A DNA stretch of 64,000 nucleotides from Kiritimatiellia bacterium. GTDB taxonomy: Bacteria > Verrucomicrobiota > Kiritimatiellia > JAFGHX01. The notes beneath the pieces are model-generated. The model ran no database searches and was not told where the DNA came from. It saw only the letters and a list, made by a program, of their open reading frames with translations. A program made the translations under genes and the position numbers. Of this stretch, positions 1-9,600 are shown piece after piece. The stretch is taken from the NCBI GenBank assembly GCA_016929905.1, contig JAFGHX010000465.1:22586-86585 (forward strand), written 5' to 3'. Every line of letters begins with the position of its first letter. Position 1 is the stretch's first letter.

Positions 1-2327
1 GGACCCTGTTTCCAGCCGGAATCGTTGAACGAGGCCGGGCGCCAGCCGGTGCCCAGATTCGTGCCGCTGTCGTTGTAGCGCCACGTGCCCGCCTTGCCGA
101 TCAGAACCGCCGCGTCGACCGCAAAGGCCAGTTCGCGGTTGCCCGCCGGTACCGACACGCGGACCGCGCCCGGCTCCGTCCGGAGCGGCGCGGCTGCCGC
201 GCCGTCGATCCGCACGCCCGTCAGCCCCGGCGCGTAGAAGGTGACTTCGGTGCCCGGCGAGACGATCCGGCCGTCGGTCTCGCACACGTACAGGCTGACG
301 TCGCCGTCGGCGCAGAATCCGAACAGGGCGGCCGCTCCGTCGTCGAACAGACGGCCGCCGCCCACGAAATAGCGCGTCACGCGCGTGCCCTCCCGGCGGT
401 GGAAGCAGGCACGCCCGCGGAAACAGACCCCGTCGTGCTCGGCGACCGTCACCCCGTCGCTTTCCAGCGCGGTGTCGATCGCGCCCGCGGCGTGCGCGAG
501 CCGGGCGCCCGTGCAGCCGGGCCCGGCGATCCGTGTGAACTCCGGCTTCGGATGCGCCGCGTTGTGCGGGTAGACGACCGTCACCATCCGGCGCGGAACA
601 TCGGGCTCGAGCGTGTAGTTCGCGCGCGCGCAGCGGCCCTTGATCGCGTTGTAGTGGTCGAGCCCCAGATCGCTCGTCACAATCTCGACGGAGTCCGGCG
701 GCGTCCCGTAGAACAGCGTCGCGTACTCCCCGCTCTGACCGTAGATGGCGAACCGGTACTCGCGCGCCGCCGCCACCACCGTTTCCGCCGTGCTGCGCGG
801 ATGCAGCAGTACGTTCGCTTCCGCGCCGCGCAGGCCCGTCTCAACTTCGTCGAACAGCAGGACGTAGCCGTCCGCGCCGCCGGAGGGGTGCACCATGCAC
901 AGCGCGCGGGTGTGCGCGCCGTTCGGGAGCGCACCGCCGGAACCGGCCCGTGCGTAGTCCAGGTCCAGCCCCGTCAACCCTTCCTCGATCCCGGCACCGT
1001 ACTTCTGCACGTGGTCGACTCCGTTTATCAGAACCGTGTTGCACGAACGCGCGTCTTCGTTCAGGTAGCCCCAGTTCGCGTCCCCGTCGCGGTTGTCACC
1101 CGAGTTCTGGATCACGTTATGCCCGTACGCGCAGAACTGGAACGCGTTCACCTCCTTGTGCGTGTGCGAGGTCATGTTGACCTTCTTGCTCACGCAGAAG
1201 AGGGCCGCCATCAACGACGCGGGCTGCGGGGGCCGCTCCCAGAAGAAGGCCGCTTGCTCGAAACACCGGCTGGCGGGCGGCTCCGGCTCGTGCTCGTCGT
1301 AGCCCGGTTCCAGCAGTAGATAGTCCAGCAACTGTGGCTCGTGGTTGAGGTGCCCGAATTGCCAGAGGCAATGCCGGGCAGCCTTGGCCGAGAAACGCTG
1401 AATCGCATAGCTGGGGAACTTGCCCGGCCCGGCGTCCGCGCCCGTATCGCCGAACGTGAGGTACGTGTGGAACGGCGTCTGGCCGTACGCGTACAGCCAT
1501 TCGTAAAACGCGATCAGCCCCGGGTTGTTGTAGTAGCTGCGGTCCACGCCCGTGAACTCGAGCACGTCCATGAAATGCATCTTGCCGTCGCGATTCGGGT
1601 CCAGCCCGCCAAAACGACCATGACCGTAGCCCATGCCTTCCTTGTAGATGCCGTCCGGAGCGGCGAAATCCTCAAAGTGGTCGTGGTACGCTTGGATCGC
1701 TTCGTTCAAACGCGACGGGTTCGCGCCGGTATACAGGTCCCAGGTGCCCACGGCTCCAATATAGCTCGGAAACCAGCCGCCGTGCTCCCAGAGGAAGTCG
1801 GCTCCCACGCGCAGGGCCGCTTCGATACGCGTCCGCTCCGCTGAAGTCAGATCGTCACGGATGATGTCCAGCGCCAGAACCGAGTTGATCAGGCACGACG
1901 ACAACGGAACCTTGTCGCCCCAGTCGCCGTCCGGCTTGAGGTTGCGGTTGATGACCTCCCAGTTGTTCAGCCGCTTCACAAGCGCGTCCTTGTACTTCGC
2001 GCGGTTCGGTGGGTCCAGAATGTACGCCAGCGCGCCCGCACTGACCTGAATCCGAATGTGTTGGACGTTTGACGGGACCGTCGAGCTGCTGATCCACTTC
2101 ATCGCCGTGCTCTTCATTTCCTTCCACGGCGACTTCGCGGCGCGCGCTTGCAGCTCCGCGTAGTTCGATTCCTTCACGATCAGAAACGGATGCTCCGCAA
2201 CGGCCGGCTCAAGCAGGAACCGACCAAGTAGAAGCATGCCGATAAGCACGAGACAGTGCCCGGCACCCTCGCGCCGGGCCGGATGCCTTGACGGGTAACG
2301 ATCCGACGAGGTCGTAGGACTTCTCAT
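1..2327 (-). CDS. Heparinase II/III-type polysaccharide lyase, secreted, 3' end cut by window
   Basis: The frame is open from an ATG at 2327 to the left window edge (775 codons), so the C-terminus is missing. AGGAGAAG lies just before the start. The N-terminus has a polar stretch, then a hydrophobic core (LVLIGMLLLGRFLL) and an Ala-rich cleavage region, as in an exported protein. The middle reads as an alpha/alpha toroid (DGIYKEGMGYGHG). It is followed by the heparinase II/III beta-domain signature: SHTHKEVNAFQFCAYGHN, NSGD, then a CNTVLINGVDH segment. The visible end (WRYNDSGTNLGTGW) looks like the start of a C-terminal beta-sandwich. Enzymes of this family cleave uronic-acid glycans by beta-elimination; the exact substrate cannot be read. 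It is the last visible gene of the minus-strand glycan locus and has its own candidate promoter/operator at 2506-2534. Confidence 0.85.
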   Translation of the reverse strand, partial: MRSPTTSSDRYPSRHPARREGAGHCLVLIGMLLLGRFLLEPAVAEHPFLIVKESNYAELQARAAKSPWKEMKSTAMKWISSSTVPSNVQHIRIQVSAGALAYILDPPNRAKYKDALVKRLNNWEVINRNLKPDGDWGDKVPLSSCLINSVLALDIIRDDLTSAERTRIEAALRVGADFLWEHGGWFPSYIGAVGTWDLYTGANPSRLNEAIQAYHDHFEDFAAPDGIYKEGMGYGHGRFGGLDPNRDGKMHFMDVLEFTGVDRSYYNNPGLIAFYEWLYAYGQTPFHTYLTFGDTGADAGPGKFPSYAIQRFSAKAARHCLWQFGHLNHEPQLLDYLLLEPGYDEHEPEPPASRCFEQAAFFWERPPQPASLMAALFCVSKKVNMTSHTHKEVNAFQFCAYGHNVIQNSGDNRDGDANWGYLNEDARSCNTVLINGVDHVQKYGAGIEEGLTGLDLDYARAGSGGALPNGAHTRALCMVHPSGGADGYVLLFDEVETGLRGAEANVLLHPRSTAETVVAAAREYRFAIYGQSGEYATLFYGTPPDSVEIVTSDLGLDHYNAIKGRCARANYTLEPDVPRRMVTVVYPHNAAHPKPEFTRIAGPGCTGARLAHAAGAIDTALESDGVTVAEHDGVCFRGRACFHRREGTRVTRYFVGGGRLFDDGAAALFGFCADGDVSLYVCETDGRIVSPGTEVTFYAPGLTGVRIDGAAAAPLRTEPGAVRVSVPAGNRELAFAVDAAVLIGKAGTWRYNDSGTNLGTGWRPASFNDSGWKQG

Positions 2328-2505
2328 TTCTCTTCTCCTGTTCTATCCCCCCGCGCTCGAATTAACAGAGCCGGCCGAACGCGCCGTGCGCGACTCGGCA
2401 GCCGATTGGGTGGCTGTCTGCTTCCTCCTCCTTTCTTGACGGTTTTCGGCCTGGTTCGCAGCCAGTCCCTTACGTTTCAGACTGATCTATCAGACGTTCA
2501 TAAAA

Positions 2506-2534
2506 ATTATACTTATACCTATAAGCTGAAATAT
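2506..2534 (-). promoter_or_regulatory. Promoter with operator of the GntR-LacI regulator, upstream of the lyase
   Basis: On the minus strand a perfect -10 TATAAT lies at 2511-2506. The palindrome CTTATA-CC-TATAAG (2512-2525) occupies the -10/-35 spacer; the -35 (ATATTT, 2534-2529) is weak. The same palindrome occurs at 15600-15615 in front of the GntR-LacI gene, with AG as the central pair. The surrounding 80 bp are strikingly AT-rich compared with the rest of the window. A repressor bound here would block RNA polymerase. Regulation by the 14477-15535 product is inferred from the shared site. Confidence 0.6.
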
Positions 2535-2578
2535 ACGATACATCATATTGTGGTTAATTTGTCTGCATGTTGTGTGTG

Positions 2579-4834
2579 TTATGAAAGTGTCAAGCAGCGG
2601 TCTACGCCCCCGCGCGTCGCATGGAAAGCCTGGCGTGCGCGGGCGCGTCCTGGGTGTGGGCCGTCTTCCTGTTCGTCCCCAAGCAGCCGCGCCGTTCCCG
2701 GCGCCGACGCGTTCTCATGTGCTGTTGCGACGCCGGCGAAGGCCAGGACGGTGTGTGTTTGGAGTCTTTCCACCGTTACGGCCGTGGTGCCGTTCTCATG
2801 GGTCACATGGACCCGGCCCGAGGTCGTCGGCGAGGTTACCTTCAGGCCTGCGCCGGGGACACGGACCCGAATGGGCCCTGTCGGCACCACGTCTTCGACG
2901 CTGATCTGGCTGCTGAACCCTGCCATACGGCAGAGGGTCGCCGGCTGGTTGAGCAGGTGCAGGACCAATCGTCCGGGTTGTTGCCATGCGGTGACGACTA
3001 CGTTCGGAGGTGCGTCGGTCGTGAACGGGAGCGGGACGTCGGCGATGAGCCGGCGGACGAGTTCACGGCTTCGCCGGTTCGGGTTCTGGGCGTAATCGGA
3101 CCCGATAGCCGGGGCGATGAACACGGCGCGGCCCTTGCCGACCGCGCGTTGACACACGGCGACGTCGCACGGTTCGGCGCCGGCCCGCGGTGCCGGGGAT
3201 CTGTCCCTGCGCCCCGGCGGCGTGCGTTCGGCTCTGGCCAAAACGCAGACATCCTGCTCGACCGCGACCAGACGCGCCTTGCCGGAGACCATGTAGCGGG
3301 CGGGCAGGGGGGGAGACATGCCGGTCCGGCGCAGCAGGGGCATCGCAAGCGGTTCCAGGATGGCGTGTGTGAGGGCGTGGCTGCGTGCCCGAATGCCCAG
3401 CAGGCCGTCGAGCAGGCCGGCCTCGCGTTCGGTGCCGTCCGGGTTCTTGATGCCGGTCTCGCCGGTGACGAGCAGGAGTCCGCCGTCGTTCACGTACCGG
3501 CGCAGGACATCGAGCGCCTCATCCTGCATGCACGGCACATCGGGCAGGATCAGAACGGGATATTGGCGCAGCGTTTCGTCGAATTGGTTATCCAGCACGA
3601 TTTCGAACGGGATGTGTAGGGCGTTGAGCAGGAAGCCCATGCCGTAGACGGTGTCCACCGCGGGTTTGTGTTTGGCCGCGTGCGTGCGAGCGCCGTCCGT
3701 AGCCGGCCAGGCGAAATCCTTGGTGGCGCCGGAAAAGACGAGCCCGCAGACCCGTACCGGCTCGCCGCCGACGAAGCCGGCGAGCGGCCGGAGCGCGGCG
3801 GATATCTCGGCGAGCGTCTCCGCGCATTCGCGCGGATGCAGCGCGATGCCGAAGCTGGCGTACCCGCCGGCCGTGGCGGCGGCCTGCGCGTAGAAGATGT
3901 TGCCGGCCGGGTCGGGATTCGGCCGTGACGGGTAGCCGAGCTTGGCGCCGTCGAGCAGATGAACCCAGACCTCCGGCGGGTAGCGGCCGTTCAGCGCCCG
4001 CAAGACCTTGGTCTGCATCTGGACGGTGAGCGCGGTACCCTCGCCGGCGATCATCTGGTCGATCGCGCGATGTCGCAGCGGGCTGCCGCCGACCGCGCCC
4101 ATGTAGTAGCGGTTGAAGAAGTTGAAGGCCAGCAGCTTCTTCGGGCACCGGTCCCGCACGTGGGCGCCGAGCGCGGCCCAGTAGTCTTCAAAGAAATCGT
4201 AGCGCCACAGCACAAAGCGCCGGAAGACCGGGTCGGCCCAGTCGATCCGCTTCGGGATCGGCTCGCCGGTCGCATCGCGGAAGGCGCGCGCGCAGCGCTC
4301 GCAGCAGCAGGTCCAGCGGTACCCGTCGGCCGCGCCGGTATAGAGGCGCGAGCCGTCGAACCAGATGGCGTCGAACCCGAGGTCGTTCAACACCTCGACA
4401 CAGTATTCTTTCAGCATCTCGCCGTAGGGCGACAGGAGGCAGGGCATCGTGGCCGGGCCGGGTTCGTCGGCCAGGCGTTCGGGCCCGCGCAGGAATTCGA
4501 CCTGCCAGTCGGGGTGTTCGGCCACGAGCAGCGGGGCGGTGCTGAGGTATTCCCAGCTCACCATCACGATCCCGCGCCGGTGCCCTTCCTCGACCAGCCA
4601 CGGGTACAGATCGGTCGCGACGTCCTTCCGGTAGGGCAGCACCTTGCTGGGGAACAGGGGGTAGGAGCCCTTGGCCGCGACGCTGTACCACCACGCGTCC
4701 ACGCCGCAGGCCTGCAGGATGTCGAGGATTTCGAGCAGTTCATCCTTCGTATGCGGGCGCACGCGCGGGCGATATTCCACGCGCAGCAGCGTTTCCGTGT
4801 ATCCCCCGCCAATCGCGTCCGGTCGATAGGCCAT
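2579..4834 (-). CDS. Glycoside hydrolase-like protein, TIM barrel plus beta-galactosidase-trimerisation-like domain
   Basis: 751 residues from the ATG at 4834, preceded by GAGGAG; the frame stays open upstream but only over the end of the PL6 gene. Residues 1-380 look like an (alpha/beta)8 barrel of the GHL6/GH42-like type. It has DLGFDAIWFDGSRLYTG with a candidate catalytic Asp160, and a Cys-rich CCCERCARAF motif (about 176-185) seen in GHL6-like proteins. About 400-520 resembles the GATase-like trimerisation domain of GH42 (VYGMGFLLNALHIPFEIV, ILPDVPCMQDEALDVLRRYV, DGGLLLVTGETG). No signal peptide is visible, so it probably acts in the cytoplasm on oligosaccharides produced by the secreted lyases. 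It starts 29 bp after the PL6 stop, consistent with one operon. The family is fairly sure; the substrate is unknown. Confidence 0.7.
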   Translation of the reverse strand: MAYRPDAIGGGYTETLLRVEYRPRVRPHTKDELLEILDILQACGVDAWWYSVAAKGSYPLFPSKVLPYRKDVATDLYPWLVEEGHRRGIVMVSWEYLSTAPLLVAEHPDWQVEFLRGPERLADEPGPATMPCLLSPYGEMLKEYCVEVLNDLGFDAIWFDGSRLYTGAADGYRWTCCCERCARAFRDATGEPIPKRIDWADPVFRRFVLWRYDFFEDYWAALGAHVRDRCPKKLLAFNFFNRYYMGAVGGSPLRHRAIDQMIAGEGTALTVQMQTKVLRALNGRYPPEVWVHLLDGAKLGYPSRPNPDPAGNIFYAQAAATAGGYASFGIALHPRECAETLAEISAALRPLAGFVGGEPVRVCGLVFSGATKDFAWPATDGARTHAAKHKPAVDTVYGMGFLLNALHIPFEIVLDNQFDETLRQYPVLILPDVPCMQDEALDVLRRYVNDGGLLLVTGETGIKNPDGTEREAGLLDGLLGIRARSHALTHAILEPLAMPLLRRTGMSPPLPARYMVSGKARLVAVEQDVCVLARAERTPPGRRDRSPAPRAGAEPCDVAVCQRAVGKGRAVFIAPAIGSDYAQNPNRRSRELVRRLIADVPLPFTTDAPPNVVVTAWQQPGRLVLHLLNQPATLCRMAGFSSQISVEDVVPTGPIRVRVPGAGLKVTSPTTSGRVHVTHENGTTAVTVERLQTHTVLAFAGVATAHENASAPGTARLLGDEQEDGPHPGRARARQAFHATRGGVDRCLTLS

Positions 4835-4862
4835 ATTCTTGACTCCTCGCTTGTCCGGGCGC

Positions 4863-6407
4863 TCATCGCCGTTCCACGGCGCCGATGTCAGGCCTGGCAT
4901 CGCGCTGGCGCCCGTAGAAGTCCGTCCCGACACCTGTGCCGGGCGATCCGGCGTTGAGCGCCGGGCTGCCGGGGTTCGGGCAGAAGCGCGCATCGAGCGC
5001 CGGCGCGCCAAGCACCGCACCCTCGCCGCACAGCCCGATCGCCGCCTCTCCGGAAACATGGAACAGATTGTTCCGGATGATCGTGTTCTCGTGCGCGCCC
5101 GCTTCCTTGATCAGGGTCCCGCGCGTGGCGACGAAGATGTTGTTGATGAACCGGTTGTCGCACGGCGGGTTGCGCACGTCGCCCTGGGCGCCCCAGACCC
5201 GGCCGATCTCGATCACGTCGCCTTGCGGATCGACGAACGTGTTGTGGGCGACCAGGTTGTTGGTGTTCGGGAAGTAGAGAACATACCCGCCACCCTCCTT
5301 CATGCGGCCCCAGGCGTGCAGGAGCATGGTGCCGGAGACCCGGTTGAAGATGTTGTTGACCACCACATGATTGGCGCCGCGCAGCAAGAGCCCTTTCGAA
5401 TTCTCGAAATAGTTCCCTTCGTACACGCAGCCGTCGCCCGACCGCTGGGAGATCGCCCCCCGGCAGTCCATCAGCCGGTTGAACCGGAAGACGGTGCCGT
5501 TCGCCTTCTGATTCACGATCTGGTTGGAGACCCGCACGAATTCGTTGTGTTCGACGAACGTGTGCAGGTTCACCTCCGTCGCGCGCGGCACCGCGACTTT
5601 CTGCGTCGTGCTGTTCCAGGTCTGGCCGAGTTGCAGGGCGTCGTTCCCGTTCTTGCCCCCGATGAGTCGGGCGTCGGTGAACAGATTGTGGTCGATCCGG
5701 TTGTAGCCGCTGGTCTTGCCGGGGGCCGGCTCCGGGTCGCGCTCGCTGATCACGATCCGGATGGCCTTGGCCTGGAAGTCGCGGAAGGTGCAGTGATCGA
5801 TCCGGTTGCTGATCGAGCCGGTAGGGGTGACGCCGCTGTTCATGTCGATGATGGCGTTGACCGGGCTCTTCGGGTCGCCGCAGGACTCGAACACGCAGTC
5901 CGTGAGCCGGTTCCGGCATGTGCCGTAGAACGTAACGGCCGCCGTCCCGATCTTCTCGAACCGGAACCCGCCGATGACGTTCCCATTGCCCGTCACGGTG
6001 AGCTTCGTGCCGAACCCGGTGAAACACACGCCGTCCGGCGTCTCCGCGGTAATGACCGCGCCGTGGCAGGGAACCTTCATCTTCCAGTTGCGGTACGTGC
6101 CGTTCCGGACCGGGATCACCTCGCCCGGCCGGGCGGCGGCCACGCGCGCGTTGAACTCCTCCGCCAAACGGATCACGCCATCCGCCGGGCGCCGCGCGCC
6201 CGGCCCGGCAACCGACCCCCAGTCGATCCTGTCCCCGGCCGCCGGGCCGGCGTCCGGGGCTGCGCCCGAGGCTGCGAAGGCATGAGCGCGTGCGCCGTGG
6301 AGTGCGGCCAGCACGAGCAGTGCGCGCAGCCAGCCCGCCTTCGCCGAGATGGCTACGTCGGGCTGGCTGCGCGACTTGCCTGTCTCATCAACGTGCGCGG
6401 TCGTCAA
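4863..6407 (-). CDS. PL6-type polysaccharide lyase (chondroitinase B/alginate lyase fold), secreted
   Basis: The best start is TTG at 6407, six bases after a CAGGAG ribosome site; the longer frame to 6500 would translate the upstream repeat array. This gives 514 residues with a signal-like segment (GWLRALLVLAALHGARAHA). The protein is a right-handed beta-helix with many N-x-F/N-x-I turns. The PL6 catalytic pair is visible: Lys301 in VNQKANGT and Arg322 in ISQRSGDGC, 21 residues apart as in chondroitinase B (Lys250/Arg271). NYFENSKGLLLRGANHVVV follows, the usual next turn. It should cleave a uronate-containing glycan by beta-elimination outside the cytoplasm. Family assignment is strong; alginate versus glycosaminoglycan cannot be decided. 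Confidence 0.85.
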   Translation of the reverse strand: MTTAHVDETGKSRSQPDVAISAKAGWLRALLVLAALHGARAHAFAASGAAPDAGPAAGDRIDWGSVAGPGARRPADGVIRLAEEFNARVAAARPGEVIPVRNGTYRNWKMKVPCHGAVITAETPDGVCFTGFGTKLTVTGNGNVIGGFRFEKIGTAAVTFYGTCRNRLTDCVFESCGDPKSPVNAIIDMNSGVTPTGSISNRIDHCTFRDFQAKAIRIVISERDPEPAPGKTSGYNRIDHNLFTDARLIGGKNGNDALQLGQTWNSTTQKVAVPRATEVNLHTFVEHNEFVRVSNQIVNQKANGTVFRFNRLMDCRGAISQRSGDGCVYEGNYFENSKGLLLRGANHVVVNNIFNRVSGTMLLHAWGRMKEGGGYVLYFPNTNNLVAHNTFVDPQGDVIEIGRVWGAQGDVRNPPCDNRFINNIFVATRGTLIKEAGAHENTIIRNNLFHVSGEAAIGLCGEGAVLGAPALDARFCPNPGSPALNAGSPGTGVGTDFYGRQRDARPDIGAVERR

Positions 6408-6424
6408 TGTTTGCTCCTGGATTT

Positions 6425-6460
6425 CGAGACAAGTTCCCGAGTAAGTTCTCGAGCAAGTTC
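6425..6460 (+). repeat. Family A 12-bp tandem array (3 units)
   Basis: Three 12-bp units of the consensus CGAGYAAGTTCT, the first two with a C in place of the last T. The array ends 18 bp before the TTG start of the PL6 gene, but its orientation is opposite to that gene. A family B element follows at 6492-6603. Confidence 0.8.
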
Positions 6461-6491
6461 GTTTCAGATCACACACAGCGTTCATCATTCT

Positions 6492-6603
6492 TGAGTCCAC
6501 TCCAGGAACCCGGCTCGCGAGGACGCTCGCCCTCCATCACCACTGCCTGTGGCGCCAATGGAGGGCGAGCGTCCTCGCGAGCCGCCTTTTTGGAGTGGGC
6601 TCA
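6492..6603. repeat. Family B 112-bp palindromic element, copy 1
   Basis: Perfect inner arms at 6512-6536 and 6559-6583 (25 bp each, beginning GGCTCGCGAGGACG) enclose a 22-nt loop. Outer imperfect arms TGAGTCCACTCCA and TGGAGTGGGCTCA mark the ends. Copies 2 and 3 (21129-21240, 25005-25116) have the same total length. It lies 4 bp downstream of the stop codon of the 6608-10420 gene. Confidence 0.9.
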
Positions 6604-6607
6604 TTCT

Positions 6608-9600
6608 TCATTTCTGCAGCACCCAGACCGGGAACAGGTGCGGGTTCATATACGGCTCGGTCCCGGCCGGGGTCAGGGTCAGGCCCTGTTTGCGATAGTC
6701 GTTGTCCTTGTCGTTGACAAGGATGGCGAACCCGAACGACGTGCCGGGCTTGAAGTCGACGGGCACGAGTTCCTGTTTCGGAATGAAGACCTCGTAGACG
6801 GTATGGTTGCCCGTGCGCGCGACGGCGGTTTGCACCTTGTCGGGCTTGCCCGTCTTGAGGAACGCGATCTGCCATTCAGGCACGAACCGGCGGTAAGCTT
6901 GCGCGCCGGCTTCGGTGAGCGCGAATTCGTAGGAGTAGTCGTTGTTGTCGAACCCGCGTTCGGTCCGGAACCGCGCGTCGGCCCACGTGTCGAAGTAGGT
7001 CTGGACGCTGTCGCGCTCGTACCAATCCTGATTCTTGCCGCGCGCGACCAGGTCGAGCGTATCGTCGGCGACGTCGACGCACATGTAAAAGCCTTGCTCG
7101 TCCCAGGCCGTCTTGAGCACGGCGGACAGGTCGCCATCGCCGCGCCAGCTCTCTTGGCCGGCTCGGAAGAATTTGAGGTGGTCCCTGCCGAGCGGGATGC
7201 CGGGCAGTGGGGCCCAGTCCGTTGCACGGCCGTCGACGGTGATGGGGGCCGTACGCCTCGGACAGAGTGCGGCGCGGAACGCGCCGTCGATCGTGCGCGG
7301 CGCGCCGTCGCCGTTGGTGAACCGCACGGCAAGCGGGACGTCCGTGATCCGGCCCGGCATCAAGTACGCGGCGAGATCGACCGATACCTTCTGTTCGCTC
7401 TTGCCCTTGACGTCAATGGCGGCGCGGCCGGCGGTTGCGTCGCCGAGCAGGATTTCGCAGGTGCCTTTGACCCCGCGCGAGAGCAGGCTTTGCAACGTGA
7501 TCTCGGCTCGAGAGCCTTCCATGTGGGCGGCGACCAGGAACGGCGTGAGTTCGGCGCCCTGAATGACGGCCTTCTCGAGCGCCGCGGCGAACGCGGGAAA
7601 CGTGCCCGGTTTGCCCATCACGAACACGGGGCAGGGCGTAACGGGCAGTTCGAAGGACTGGCCGTCGGGCAGTTTCAGCCGTTCCATCATGAAATCGAGT
7701 ACGGTGACCTCGCCGCTAGAGAACGGGAACAGCCCGGTCGGCGGTGCCGTCTCGAACTTGTTGACCTTGATGTCGTGGTTCCAGATGGCGGCGACGGGCC
7801 GGCGTTGTTCGTCCTCGAAGAGGTAGCAGCGGATGCCGGCCCCGAGATCGACGTCCTGGCGGTAGACGGCGTTGCCGAGGATGTTGCCCAGCGTATTGGC
7901 GGCGAACAGGACCGGCCGCATCGTCATGTCCATGTCCAGGAAATAGTGGCCCCCGCTGCTCCAGTCGACGTTCATGTCGACGCGGCTGTGATACTTGAGG
8001 CCGACCAGGAAGCTGCGCGCCGTCCACGCGGCGGCGAGCCGCTCGCTGCGCCCGATATCGTAGGACAGCGGCGCCCAGCGGTGCGTGTCGCTCGAACAGC
8101 CTTTGTAGGCGGTGATCCCGATCTCGGCGAGGGTATAGGGCGCGTAGTAGATGCCTTCCGTCCACCAGATCGGGCCCTTGAATTCCCAGCGGTCCGCCAG
8201 CTCGATGAACCGCCGCGCATCGGCGTCCATGTCCGGGTCTTCCGGGGTCGGCCGGTAGGGGTGCGTGGCCAGGATATCGAAGGTCTTGAGCCCGCCCGCG
8301 TTGAAGTAATTCTCCAGCCAGTTCCGGGCGCGCTTGTACATGTTGCACGGGTCCGGGCTGATCACCAGAGCAGAAGGGTTGCCGCGCTTGATGCCGCGGT
8401 AGGCAGCCGCGAACCCGGCCGCCATCTCTTCCCACGTGATCCCTTCCCACGGTAGGTGCTCGGGCTCGTTGCGCAGTTTCCAGTACGTCTCGCCGGGATG
8501 CTTCCGGACCGTGTTGTAAGCCTCCTCTTCCACCAGGCGCAGCCCGGCCGGTGTGTACGTCTCCTTCTTCTTCAGGTCCGCGCGGCCGATCCGGTCGCGC
8601 TGCGTGATGGAGGAGAGTGTCCGGATCCGGTTCTGCGCCATCAACTCGTACAGGGCCTGGCTCGGGAGCGGCGTCCAGTTGATCACCGACCCGATTCCCA
8701 CGCGCTTGAGCAGGTCGAGCTTGCGCGGCAGCCACATCGCGCGCCCGATCGTGCCGTTCCCACTGAACAGGTTCTTGTTGCGGTGCGTATTGTCAAGCGG
8801 CCGGATGACGGCGAACCGGAAATAATCCGTGTCACGGAACGTGCCGTCGTCCAGATCGACGACGAGCTGGTAGTAGCCCGTGCCGGTGACCGTATCCAGC
8901 GCGAGCGTGCGCCGGTCGGCCGCCTGTGCCGGGAGAGACGCCTTGAACACCTCGCGATGCCGTTGCCGCCCGAAAAAGTCCTTCACCGTCACCGCGACGT
9001 TCACCTCGCGCGCGGTGCCGCTCGTGTTGTGCAGCGTCAGCTGCGGCCGGCGCGGTTCGTCCGCATGGTACGTGTTGCCGAACCTGCCGGTCGCGAGCCC
9101 GGCGAGGAGCGGCTTCTCGGTGTAGTCGGTCAGCGGGCCTTCTTCGAACTGGACGCAATCGATCCAGATCGTGGCGCCGTCGATCTGGTCGCCCGCCTCT
9201 TCGTCCCACCACCGCTCGCCCAGCCCGATGGACATCAGCCGGTTGGTGGCGGTCACCTCGAAACTGTACCGCTGCCAGTCTGTTGTGAGCGTGATCCGTT
9301 TGCTCAACGGGAATTGCGGCCAGAACTGCGTGACAGACAGCACGCTGGTTCGCACGTTCTCGCGGTCGGCCTTGGCGTAGAACGAGAAGGAGTAGGTCTT
9401 GCCCTTCTCCACGGGTATCGTGAACTGGCTGGGCATCGGCGGCGTCTCGCCTTTCCGGATCCGCATGCGCAGACTCCGCGTTCCCTTGAAGGCCGCCGTG
9501 TCGTCGATCGCGGCGAAATCGTCGAAATCCGGCCGGAACGTGCCGCCGACCTGGCCCGGCGCCCAGTAGTGGAAGCCGGCCTCGAAGCTCGGGTTCTGCA

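Noticed and set aside
4839..6494. 551-codon open frame on the plus strand
   Set aside because: It is the antisense shadow of the PL6 gene in high-GC DNA; composition is Arg/Val/Asp-rich without any domain.
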